A stretch of DNA of 64,000 nucleotides, from contig CAZJNU010000007.1 of NCBI GenBank assembly GCA_964547485.1, positions 1 through 64,000 on the forward strand, written 5' to 3'. The DNA comes from JACJWR01 sp964547485. Lineage in GTDB: Bacteria > Actinomycetota > Actinomycetes > S36-B12 > UBA10799. Position numbers and translations under genes: made by a program. The first letter of the stretch is position 1. Each line of letters opens with the position of its first letter. The notes beneath the pieces are model-generated. The model did not search any database. It was not told the DNA's origin and saw only the letters and a list, made by a program, of their open reading frames with translations. Shown one piece after another: positions 51,240-59,072 of this stretch.

Positions 51240-52103
51240 ATGAGCCCAGTTGACGCAATTGAGCGTGTGAGTGTGTTGAGTACTGGAACGGTCAGGATCA
51301 GACCCGACCACGCCGCGGCCACCTGGAAGCCTCAGATGCTGTGGATGGCCACGTCGCGGTCGTGGACTTCCCCGATGCCGATCAATGCTTTCGTGGTCGA
51401 ACATCGTGACGGGGTCGTGCTCTTCGATACAGGTCAGGATCGAGCGTCAGTGACTGATCCTGGCTACTTCCCTGGCGGCATCATTGGGGCGTTCTACCGT
51501 CGCACCGCTCAAGCAGATATCGCCGAGGATGAAACGCTTGAAGGAGGACTCGGCCGGCTTGGATACCGAATTTCCGACGTCAGCAACGTCGTGATCTCGC
51601 ACCTGCACCAGGACCACATCGGCGGTCTTGCCCAACTCGCAGGCGCGAGCATTCATGTGAGCCAAGACGAGTGGGACACTCTCGACGAGTCTGGCGCGGA
51701 ACTGAAAGGTCTGATGCGCAGACACATCGACCTGCCTGGTCTGTCGTGGGTCCGGGTTCAACCGTCACCAACCAAAGATCGTGCCCTGGAACCCTTCACG
51801 CTGGCCCACGACTTGTTCGGCGACGGGAGCTTGGTGATTCTTCCCACGCCCGGTCACACGCCTGGTTCGATATCCATGCTCATCCGCAGACCTGGCCAAC
51901 CGCCGCTGATCTTGGTCGGCGATCTGACCTACTCGACGCACCTCCTCGACTGCGGGCACGTCCCAGGTGCGGGCTCAAAAACGCAACTTCGGCACACAAC
52001 CGCGATGGTCAATCAACTGCGCGCCAATCTCCCGGCCACAGTCGTTCTGGCTGCGCACGACCCCAACGCCGCTGAGGCGCTCGCGCAGGTCGCGCCCTCA
52101 TGA
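51240..52103 (+). CDS. Metallo-beta-lactamase-fold hydrolase (acyl-homoserine-lactonase-like)
   Basis: The 287-residue protein has the zinc-binding HxHxDH motif in ISHLHQDHIGGL, a third histidine in PTPGHTPGS, LVGDLTYS for the bridging Asp, and a His near the C-terminus (LAAHDPNAAEAL). The overall layout, including PMPINAFVVEHRDGVVLFDTGQD, resembles the AiiA/AttM lactonase branch rather than beta-lactamases or glyoxalase II. It may hydrolyse acyl-homoserine or gamma-butyrolactone signals, but the substrate is inferred. A good Shine-Dalgarno and promoter precede it; a MarR gene follows on the same strand. Confidence 0.85.
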   Translation: MSPVDAIERVSVLSTGTVRIRPDHAAATWKPQMLWMATSRSWTSPMPINAFVVEHRDGVVLFDTGQDRASVTDPGYFPGGIIGAFYRRTAQADIAEDETLEGGLGRLGYRISDVSNVVISHLHQDHIGGLAQLAGASIHVSQDEWDTLDESGAELKGLMRRHIDLPGLSWVRVQPSPTKDRALEPFTLAHDLFGDGSLVILPTPGHTPGSISMLIRRPGQPPLILVGDLTYSTHLLDCGHVPGAGSKTQLRHTTAMVNQLRANLPATVVLAAHDPNAAEALAQVAPS

Positions 52104-52235
52104 CTCCCCGCCGATAGTGGCGAGTTCCGCGAGGGGGTTCGCGCCCCGCGGGTGCTTCGCTACGCTGGCAATTCGGCCGACTGATCGCCACTTTGGGCCA
52201 GTCTCCGAGGGCTACCGGCGGCGGAGGAGACGGAC

Positions 52236-52712
52236 ATGCGTTTCGCGGAGGAAGTTCGCTATCTCGTCCTGGCCGCCCAGCTCGAGGGCCGACGCCAACT
52301 GGCCCGGCAACTGCGCCCTCTCGGACTTACGCCGTCTCAAGCCGAGGTCCTGCGGGTGCTGGCCGACTATGCACCATTGACCCTCAACGGTTTAGGCCAG
52401 CTTCTGGTGTGCGAGAGCGGATCGAGCCCCAGCCGCTTGGTTGACAGAATGGTGATACGTGAGCTGGTCCACCGACAGCCGAGTGCGGCTGACGGGCGTC
52501 AAGTGGAGTTGACACTCACCCCCGCTGGGTCCGACCTCGCCGCCCGGGTAGCGGAGGTCGAAGATGCGATGTACGCCGTCATAGATGCGGCTGCCACCCA
52601 AGATGCCAGCGCCGGCCTCGATTTCCTCCGCGCGTTTGTCTCAGGGTCGCCAGCCGGGGACGCGTTGGCCCGTCGCCAGGAGACAGCGCCGGTGGCACGC
52701 GGCGGGTCGTGA
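52236..52712 (+). CDS. MarR family transcriptional regulator
   Basis: The 158-residue winged-helix protein has LTPSQAEVLRVLADYAPLTLNGLGQLLVCESGSSPSRLVDRMVIRELVHRQPSAADGRQVELTLTPAG, the full MarR recognition helix and wing. GGAGGAGA precedes the ATG. It lies 132 bp after the metallo-beta-lactamase gene on the same strand, and the inverted repeat over that gene's promoter suggests it as the target. The gap between them contains only a weak GC hairpin. It is convergent with kdpE, 55 bp away, with no clear terminator between. Confidence 0.88.
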   Translation: MRFAEEVRYLVLAAQLEGRRQLARQLRPLGLTPSQAEVLRVLADYAPLTLNGLGQLLVCESGSSPSRLVDRMVIRELVHRQPSAADGRQVELTLTPAGSDLAARVAEVEDAMYAVIDAAATQDASAGLDFLRAFVSGSPAGDALARRQETAPVARGGS

Positions 52713-52767
52713 CTGTCGTTAGGTAGTTCACGGTCCGGCGGCGACGCCGGCTTGGGTCGCGGCGGCG

Positions 52768-53463
52768 CTATGGAGCGGGAGGCGGCTCGACGTCTAGCCG
52801 GTAGCCGACGCCGGGGATGGTGATCAGATATCGGGGGTGGGCGGGATCCGGCTCTATCTTCTTGCGCAACTGTGCGGCGTAGACGCGCAGGTAGTTGGTC
52901 TGCTTGCCGTATCCCGGTCCCCACACTTCACGCAGGATGTCCGGGCCCGCCACGACCATCCCCTGCGCCCGGGCCAACACCTCCAGACAACCCCATTCGG
53001 TGGGTGTCAACCTCACCTGCTCGCCCGAGATCAGGGTCAACTCCTTGCGCGAGAGGTCGAGCGTGAAGTGCGCAGTACACAGAGTCGGGGCGCCGTGGGC
53101 GGGTTCCGCCCGCCGCAGGGCCGCGCGCACCCGGGCGAGCAGTTCCTCGAAGTCGAACGGTTTCGTCACGTAGTCATCAGCACCGGAATCCAGTGCGGTG
53201 ATCTTGTCGTAGCGGTCGGCGCGGGCCGAGAGGACCAGCACCGGTGTGGTGCTGACGGCCCGGATACTACGCAGCACCTCGATCCCGTCGATATCCGGCA
53301 GGCCGAGGTCAAGAATGACGATGTCGGTTGGGGCCGACATGAATCCCGCTATCGCCGCAGCTCCCGTGGCCGCCTCCACCACCTGGTAGCCACGTGCGGC
53401 CAGCGTGATCTGCAGGGCCCGCCGGACTTGCGGATCATCCTCGACGAGCAGAAGTTCAGTCAC
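52768..53463 (-). CDS. kdpE: KdpE-type OmpR family response regulator
   Basis: The 231-residue protein has a receiver domain with phospho-acceptor Asp52 (VILDLGLPDIDG), LVLSARADRYDKITALDSGADDYVTKPFDFEEL, and an OmpR winged-helix domain ending VYAAQLRKKIEPDPAHPRYLITIPGVGYRL, which is the KdpE-type C-terminus. The start overlaps the kdpD-like stop. No kdpFABC genes are in the window; instead the upstream operon gene is a KimA-type K+ importer, suggesting that this two-component system controls that transporter. Confidence 0.92.
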   Translation of the reverse strand: MTELLLVEDDPQVRRALQITLAARGYQVVEAATGAAAIAGFMSAPTDIVILDLGLPDIDGIEVLRSIRAVSTTPVLVLSARADRYDKITALDSGADDYVTKPFDFEELLARVRAALRRAEPAHGAPTLCTAHFTLDLSRKELTLISGEQVRLTPTEWGCLEVLARAQGMVVAGPDILREVWGPGYGKQTNYLRVYAAQLRKKIEPDPAHPRYLITIPGVGYRLDVEPPPAP

Positions 53464-54878
53464 GACGCCACCGGCAATCCGACCACCATGGTCAGGCCGC
53501 CCCGCGGTGTCGGAAGGGCGACCAAGGTGGCAGCCATCGCATCGCAGAAGCCCTTCGCGATTGCCAATCCCAGCCCGAGACCGGCGCCGCCGGTCTCACC
53601 GGAGGCGGCGAACGGCTCGAACGGGTTGGCCAGCCGTTCGGACGAAAGCCCGGGGCCGTGATCCATAACGGCCACCTCGACGCGGTCGCCGACCAACGTC
53701 GCCGAACAGATCACCGGGGTCAATGCTGGACTGTGACGAACTGCGTTGGACATCAGGTTCGCCAGCACCCGCTCCAACAGCCCGGCGTCGGCCTGCACCA
53801 GCGGCAGGTCATCGTCAATCCTCAGCAGGATCCGGTCCGAGGGGACCGACACGGCTGCACTCGCAGCGGCGCCGTCGACTGCGACCGGCGCCAGATTCGC
53901 GATCAACTGCCCCGCCTCCAACCGACTCATATCGAGCAGGTTGGCGATGAGCTCCTCGAGCCGCTTCGCCGAGGCCGCGATGGTCCCCACCAGGGCCCCC
54001 CGATCGGCCTCGTCGATACCGGCGTCCACCTCCAGTGCGGCGGCGGAGATGGAAATCGCAGCCAGCGGCGTCCGAAGATCATGACCGACCGCGGCCAGCA
54101 GTGCGGAACGCGCGCGATCCGTTGCCTCCAGTTGGCCGGCCCGGGAGGCGACTTGGCTGATGCGCCGTGACTGGTGGCTGCGCACCGCGGCCAAAGCCAG
54201 TGAATTGAAACCACGGCGGTCCTCGCCGATGACATCCGGACCCCAGCCCTGGATCCGGAAACCGTCCACCAATGCCACCTCCACCCTGGGTGCGGAGCCA
54301 CCACCAGCTGCGGTTCGGTCACCAGCTTCGGACCACACCGCAACAGCCGCGCCCTCCGAATCCTGCAACAACAGTCGAGTGAAGGAGTACAACCGCGCTA
54401 TCTGGTCCAACACCGCGGTCGGGTCCGACGCCCCCGAGGGCTCGGTGAGAGTCTCCCGAAGCACCGCCGCCTCTACCGATGCCCGCTCGGCGTCGATCCG
54501 GAGTCGAATTGCGAGAGTGACGGTGAGACTCGACGCGACTGCTGCCACCACGAAGACCACCAACAGGATGATGTCGTCGGTGTTTTGCACGAAGAAGGTG
54601 TGGGTGGGGGGGATCAGGTACCAGTTGGCGACCCCGACCGCAACTACGGCCACCGCGATCGCGATCGCCACGTTGGTCAACGCAGCGACCAACACGACTT
54701 CCAGCATCATCAGCAGTAGACCCGAGGTGAGGGTGACCTCGGGTAGCGCCACCACCAGCCAGGTGGTGAGCCAGAGCGACAGGCCGGCGACCAGCAGCAC
54801 CACCGCGACCCGGGCGTAGGCCCGATTGTCGCGCGGCGGCACGAAGACACGCGCCAGCGTCGTCCTAGCTTCGCTCAC
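53460..54878 (-). CDS. kdpD: KdpD-like sensor histidine kinase lacking the N-terminal sensor domain
   Basis: A GTG at 54878, overlapping the stop of the transporter gene (GTGA), gives 472 residues. Four TM helices of the DUF4118 type (LVVALPEVTLTSGLLLMMLE, VANWYLIPPTHTFFV) are followed by a GAF-like region, the H-box LAAVGHDLRTPL (His near residue 265), an N-box LMSNAVRHSP and G-boxes DHGPGL and GGAGLGLGLAIAKGF. Canonical KdpD (about 900 residues) has an extra N-terminal Walker-A and USP region of about 400 residues; it is absent, which is known in truncated forms. It forms a two-component system with KdpE. An ATG at 54893 is an alternative start. Confidence 0.87.
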   Translation of the reverse strand: MSEARTTLARVFVPPRDNRAYARVAVVLLVAGLSLWLTTWLVVALPEVTLTSGLLLMMLEVVLVAALTNVAIAIAVAVVAVGVANWYLIPPTHTFFVQNTDDIILLVVFVVAAVASSLTVTLAIRLRIDAERASVEAAVLRETLTEPSGASDPTAVLDQIARLYSFTRLLLQDSEGAAVAVWSEAGDRTAAGGGSAPRVEVALVDGFRIQGWGPDVIGEDRRGFNSLALAAVRSHQSRRISQVASRAGQLEATDRARSALLAAVGHDLRTPLAAISISAAALEVDAGIDEADRGALVGTIAASAKRLEELIANLLDMSRLEAGQLIANLAPVAVDGAAASAAVSVPSDRILLRIDDDLPLVQADAGLLERVLANLMSNAVRHSPALTPVICSATLVGDRVEVAVMDHGPGLSSERLANPFEPFAASGETGGAGLGLGLAIAKGFCDAMAATLVALPTPRGGLTMVVGLPVAS

Positions 54879-56785
54879 ACCCGAGTATCCCATTCGTCGG
54901 CAACCACAGTCGGGACACTGGTGACCATCACCCCGGGCAGGAACAGCAGTCGCGCCTTGAGTCGCAAGGCACTCTGGTTGTGCAGCATCTGCTGCCACCA
55001 ATGAACGACGACGTACTCCGGCACATACACGGCGACGACGTCGCGGGGGGAATCCCGGCGGAGCTGGTTGATGTAGTCGATGACCGGACGTGTGATATCC
55101 CGAAACGGGGAGTCAACCAGGGTCAACGACACCGGAATGTCACGGGCCTCCCACTCTTGGGCCAGCGCCCTGGCCTCCTCCGGATCTGCCGAAGCGTGCA
55201 GCGCGACCAAAGTCGACGGTCGGGTGGCCCGGGCGTAGGCGACGGCGTGCATCACGGGATAGTTCACCCTGGAGACGAGGACCACCGCGTGGACGCGGCT
55301 GGGCAACATCACGCCACGATCCGGTGCGGCAAGGGCCGCATCCACCCGGCCGTAGTGACGTCGGATAGCGATCATCATCAGGACCAGCACGGGGATCGCG
55401 ATACAGACCATCCAAGCCCCGTGGGTGAATTTCGAGAACATCACTATCACCAGCACGAGTAGCGTCATCGAGGCACCAACTGCGTTGGCCACCCGAGACC
55501 TGCGCATCTTGGCCAGTCCCTCCGCGCCCGGCTGTCGCATCAGCCGATTCCAGTGGATGACCATGCCCGCCTGGGACAACGTGAACGAGACAAAGACGCC
55601 GATGATGTACAGCTGAATCAACCGGGTGGTACTGCCGTCGAAGACGTACACCAGCGCCACCGCCACCAGGGTCAGCATGATGATGCCGTTGCTGTAGACC
55701 AGGCGGTCCCCGCGGCGCCCCAGTTGCCGGGGCAGGTAGCCGTCGCGACCGAGGATGGAAGCGAGCACCGGGAAACCATTGAAGGCGGTGTTGGCCGCGA
55801 GGATGAGAATGGCAGCGGTGAAGGCCTGCAGCAGATAGAAGCCGATCCCGTTGGCGCCGAAGACAGCCATCCCGAGTTGGGCGATGATGGTCGGCTGGAT
55901 GGCATCCGGGGGCAGTCCCAGTTCCGCCGGGTCCTCCGCGATCTTCGCGCCCGACGATACGGCCAGCCAGGTCACGCCGGCGAACATGACGATCGCGATC
56001 GAACCCATCGTCAACAGCGTCAACGATGCGTTGCGAGACTTCGGCCTGCGAAAGAACGGCACTCCGTTGCTGACCGCCTCGACACCTGTCAGCGCCGTGC
56101 AACCCGAGGCGAAAGCCCGCAAGATCAGGAAGACGAGTGCCATCCCGGTCAGGGTCGGCGTTGACACCGGCAAATCCGCCGACTCCGCCCGGACAGGATC
56201 CCCGAGCACGGTGCTGACGAACGCCGAGATGAGCAGAAACGCCACCGCCGCGATGAACCCGTAGGTGGGAATCGCGAACGTCGTGCCGGATTCCTTGACC
56301 CCTCGCAGGTTCATCAGGGCGAGTCCGATGATGAGCACTCCGCTGACCAGCACCAGATGCTCATTGACCACCGGGAAAGCGGAGGCGATGTTGGCGACCC
56401 CGGCGGTGACGGAAACGGCCACCGTCAGCACGTAGTCGACCAGCAGCGCACTGGCCGCAACCAACGCCGGCATCGCGCCGAGATTGTCCTTGCTCACGGC
56501 GTAGGCGCCGCCGCCGTTGGGGTACGCATAGACAGTCTGTCGGTAGGACCACACAACTAGCGCCAACAGCGCAATAACCGCCAGCGCAACCGCGGGGGTA
56601 AACAGAAGCGCTGAGGCACCGCCGACGACGAGTACCAGCAGGATCTGCTCAGTCGCGTAGGCGACCGACGAGAGCGGGTCACTGCAGAAGACCGGTAGCG
56701 CCAACCGCTTCGGCAGCAGCGTCTCCCCCAGCGAACCTGTGTTCATCGCACGGCCGAGCAACATGCGCTTGATCGGATTGGCCAT
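54875..56785 (-). CDS. kimA: KimA-type high-affinity potassium importer (APC superfamily)
   Basis: The 636-residue protein looks like Bacillus KimA from start to end. Matching stretches include SDPLSSVAYATEQILL, YRQTVYAYPNGGGAYAVSKDNLG, LLVDYVLTVAVSVTAGVANI, AFASGCTALTGVEAVSNGVPFF and LVYSNGIIML. Twelve TM helices are followed by a soluble C-terminal domain of about 170 residues that resembles USP domains (VVLVSRVNYPVMHAVAYARAT). KimA imports K+ with protons and is inhibited by c-di-AMP through that domain. No Shine-Dalgarno close to the ATG was seen, and no ydaO-type riboswitch in the 189-bp leader. It heads an operon with kdpD and kdpE. Confidence 0.88.
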   Translation of the reverse strand: MANPIKRMLLGRAMNTGSLGETLLPKRLALPVFCSDPLSSVAYATEQILLVLVVGGASALLFTPAVALAVIALLALVVWSYRQTVYAYPNGGGAYAVSKDNLGAMPALVAASALLVDYVLTVAVSVTAGVANIASAFPVVNEHLVLVSGVLIIGLALMNLRGVKESGTTFAIPTYGFIAAVAFLLISAFVSTVLGDPVRAESADLPVSTPTLTGMALVFLILRAFASGCTALTGVEAVSNGVPFFRRPKSRNASLTLLTMGSIAIVMFAGVTWLAVSSGAKIAEDPAELGLPPDAIQPTIIAQLGMAVFGANGIGFYLLQAFTAAILILAANTAFNGFPVLASILGRDGYLPRQLGRRGDRLVYSNGIIMLTLVAVALVYVFDGSTTRLIQLYIIGVFVSFTLSQAGMVIHWNRLMRQPGAEGLAKMRRSRVANAVGASMTLLVLVIVMFSKFTHGAWMVCIAIPVLVLMMIAIRRHYGRVDAALAAPDRGVMLPSRVHAVVLVSRVNYPVMHAVAYARATRPSTLVALHASADPEEARALAQEWEARDIPVSLTLVDSPFRDITRPVIDYINQLRRDSPRDVVAVYVPEYVVVHWWQQMLHNQSALRLKARLLFLPGVMVTSVPTVVADEWDTRV

Positions 56786-56974
56786 ACAGCCAGCAAATCC
56801 TCGCGCAGACGTGCGGGCCAGCGGCGCTAACGCAGCCTTGACGGATCGGCTGACGTCTTCACGCGTTCTTTACGCGGACCTTGGCAGAGACAGTCAGGTG
56901 GAACCATGGAGCCGGGGCCGCCCCTGCACCCACGCCAGTCGTCCGCGGCACAGCGAACCGAGGCCAACCTGAGC

Positions 56975-58609
56975 TTACTGCTCGGCCTTCTTCGGTGAAC
57001 CCTTCGTCCTTTTGGTCGCCGTCGTCTTCTTCACGCCAGCACTCTTGGCGCCTGCCTTTCTGGCTGGCGCCTTCTTCACGCCTGCCTTCTTTGCGGGCGC
57101 CTTTTTCACGCCTGCCTTCTTTGCGGGCGCCTTTTTCACGCCTGCCTTCTTTGCGGGCGCCTTCTTGGCTGGCGCCTTCCTGGCCGACTTCTTCTTCGCG
57201 GGCGGACCCAACGGATCCCACTGGGGTACGTCGACTTGGCTGAGTTTCGCGAATCCGTGGCGCATGCACTCCATCAGCAGCGCATGGTCGGTCACGGCCG
57301 CATCATCCATCGCGACGCCGATGGTGGCATCCCCGTGATAGGTCAGCAAAGCCACGAACACTGCCGCGCCGATCGGCGGCGGCAGCGGGATCATCTGCTC
57401 CACAGCTGCTCCGGCCAGGAATACCGGCACCGGTGGACCCGGCACGTTCGACGCGGTCACGTCACTGGCGGTGGCCGCCGCCGAGATGACCTCGAACGGG
57501 ATGAACCGGCTGATTTCGGCCAACTGGTCGGCGAATCCGAGGGCAGGTTCGGCTCGCCAGGCAGTCACCGTCCTGCTGATCTCATCCATCAAGGCGACTG
57601 GATCACCCTCGGACGTGTTGACCGTGAAGTGCGCGATAGTGACAGCGTTCTGGGCGTGGTCGTCGGATTTGCGGAGGCTGATGGGCATGTTCAGATTCAA
57701 TTCAGCCACCGGAGTGCCCTGCCGCCGGTGGTACTCCCCCATCGCTTCGGCAACTGCCGCCAGGTAGGCGTCATTCAGCGAATGGCCAGTGGCTTTGGAT
57801 GCCCCACGCAGATCAGAGAACTTCAACTGGAAAGCGCCGTAATGGTAGTTGATACTGCGCGCGGTCATGATCGGTGACAGTCGCACGGTCGGGGGCCGGG
57901 CGAACCGCACCAGCGAACCGGCCACCTCAGAGAGTTGCGCGATCGCATCGCTGGGATCCTGCAGGAACCGCATCGCTGCCGGCACGGCCAGGCCGGCCAC
58001 ACCTTTAGCCGTCTTGACCACCCAGTCGACATTGTCCCGAATCATCAGTTCCGCGAACGACAACGAAGAAATCGACTCCCCCCGCGGCGCCCGCGGCATG
58101 GGGCCGAGCTCGACACCCTCCGGCGAGAGGTCGACCAAAGCAGCGCCGAGCTGCAACGCACCCTGGCCATCAGCCACCGCGTGATGAAGTTTGGTGATGA
58201 CGGCAGACTTACCGCCGGGCAAGCCCTCCAGCACGGTCACCTTCCACAGCGGACGGTCCCGGTCGAAGTCGGTCATGCTCTGCCGGCGGCACTCGTCCAG
58301 CACATCTGTGAAGTCCGAACCTTCCGCCATCCGGAACCGCCGCAGGTGAAACGAGAGGTCGAAGTCGGGGTCGACCACCAGCCTCGGGTTTGCAATCCGG
58401 ACAGGGCCCTCGACGACCTTCTGCCGCAAGATGGGGACGACTCGGCTAGCCCGCTCATAGCGGTCGACCAACCGCTGCCAATCCGGTTCCCCGTCAAGGA
58501 TCAGCAGGCCGATCATGGTCGAACGCATGATCGGGTCCTCGCTGGCCGCTCGCCAGGTTGCGAAGTCCCAGCCCGAGAGCCGTATTGGGTCGAGCCGTTC
58601 CTGAGTCAT
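56975..58609 (-). CDS. WS/DGAT acyltransferase with histone-H1-like lysine-rich tail
   Basis: The 544-residue protein has a complete wax ester synthase/diacylglycerol acyltransferase domain. The catalytic HHxxxDG is at 142-148 (LHHAVADG), and NVPGPPVPVFLAGA and the PLPPPIG region are further signatures. It esterifies diacylglycerol or fatty alcohols with acyl-CoA to form storage lipid. From residue 471 the sequence is a tail of about 74 residues with 26 Lys and 3 Arg, in repeats of KKAPAKKAGV, like the C-terminus of mycobacterial HupB or histone H1. The tail is in frame with no stop or start between. Its role may be nucleic acid or lipid-droplet surface binding. GAGGAGAGG precedes the ATG. 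Confidence 0.9.
   Translation of the reverse strand: MTQERLDPIRLSGWDFATWRAASEDPIMRSTMIGLLILDGEPDWQRLVDRYERASRVVPILRQKVVEGPVRIANPRLVVDPDFDLSFHLRRFRMAEGSDFTDVLDECRRQSMTDFDRDRPLWKVTVLEGLPGGKSAVITKLHHAVADGQGALQLGAALVDLSPEGVELGPMPRAPRGESISSLSFAELMIRDNVDWVVKTAKGVAGLAVPAAMRFLQDPSDAIAQLSEVAGSLVRFARPPTVRLSPIMTARSINYHYGAFQLKFSDLRGASKATGHSLNDAYLAAVAEAMGEYHRRQGTPVAELNLNMPISLRKSDDHAQNAVTIAHFTVNTSEGDPVALMDEISRTVTAWRAEPALGFADQLAEISRFIPFEVISAAATASDVTASNVPGPPVPVFLAGAAVEQMIPLPPPIGAAVFVALLTYHGDATIGVAMDDAAVTDHALLMECMRHGFAKLSQVDVPQWDPLGPPAKKKSARKAPAKKAPAKKAGVKKAPAKKAGVKKAPAKKAGVKKAPARKAGAKSAGVKKTTATKRTKGSPKKAEQ
57071..57160. repeat. Three tandem 30-bp repeats coding for the lysine-rich tail
   Basis: Units at 57071-57100, 57101-57130 and 57131-57160 are nearly identical; the last two are identical. 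Each codes for ten residues of the AGVKKAPAKK type. Such perfect repeats point to recent slippage expansion and possible length variation between strains. Confidence 0.9.
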
Positions 58610-58733
58610 GCGGCAGCCTCTCCTCTAGCGTCGGGGCGTCGACACCACCGCCCACGTTCTTCTCCGCCGCCGATTCTGCCCCATTCGAGCGGCGCAACGT
58701 CCGCTGGGCAGATCCCTGCTGGTGGGCAACCGG

Positions 58734-59072
58734 TCAGACGGCCTCGGGTCCGCGCTCGCCGGTGCGCACCCGGACGAGCGTTTCGATCGGACTGACCCAG
58801 ATCTTGCCATCCCCGATCCGGCCCGTGTACGCGCTGCGCTGGATCACCTCGACGACGTCCGCGGCGTCCTCATCGTCCACCACCACCTCCAGCCGAACCT
58901 TGGGTACCAGGTCGACGACGTATTCCGCCCCGCGGTACACCTCGGTGTGCCCACCTTGACGGCCACAGCCGCTCGCCTCCGAGACTGTCAGTCCGCGGAT
59001 CCCGAATGCCTGCAGGGCGGCCTTGACGTCGGCCAGTTTGAAAGGTTTGACAATCGCAGTGACAATCTTCAT
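58734..59072 (-). CDS. glnK: P-II nitrogen regulatory protein
   Basis: The 112-residue P-II protein has the T-loop with modifiable Tyr51 (HTEVYRGAEYVVDLVPK), preceded by the GCGRQGGH segment, and the C-terminal GRIGDGKIWV signature. It senses 2-oxoglutarate, ATP and ADP. In actinobacteria Tyr51 is usually adenylylated by GlnD. The ATG overlaps the stop of amtB, the classical amtB-glnK arrangement in which GlnK plugs the ammonium channel. glnD, often third in the actinobacterial operon, is not here. Confidence 0.95.
   Translation of the reverse strand: MKIVTAIVKPFKLADVKAALQAFGIRGLTVSEASGCGRQGGHTEVYRGAEYVVDLVPKVRLEVVVDDEDAADVVEVIQRSAYTGRIGDGKIWVSPIETLVRVRTGERGPEAV

Noticed and set aside
52116..52192. 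Inverted repeat AGTGGCGA/TCGCCACT before the second MarR gene
   Set aside because: The arms are about 60 bases apart and no promoter elements align with them; too weak to call an operator.
56786..56974. Possible ydaO (c-di-AMP) riboswitch upstream of kimA
   Set aside because: The reverse-strand leader lacks the conserved ydaO segments I looked for; only a short CGCGT/ACGCG hairpin at 56862-56876 was seen.
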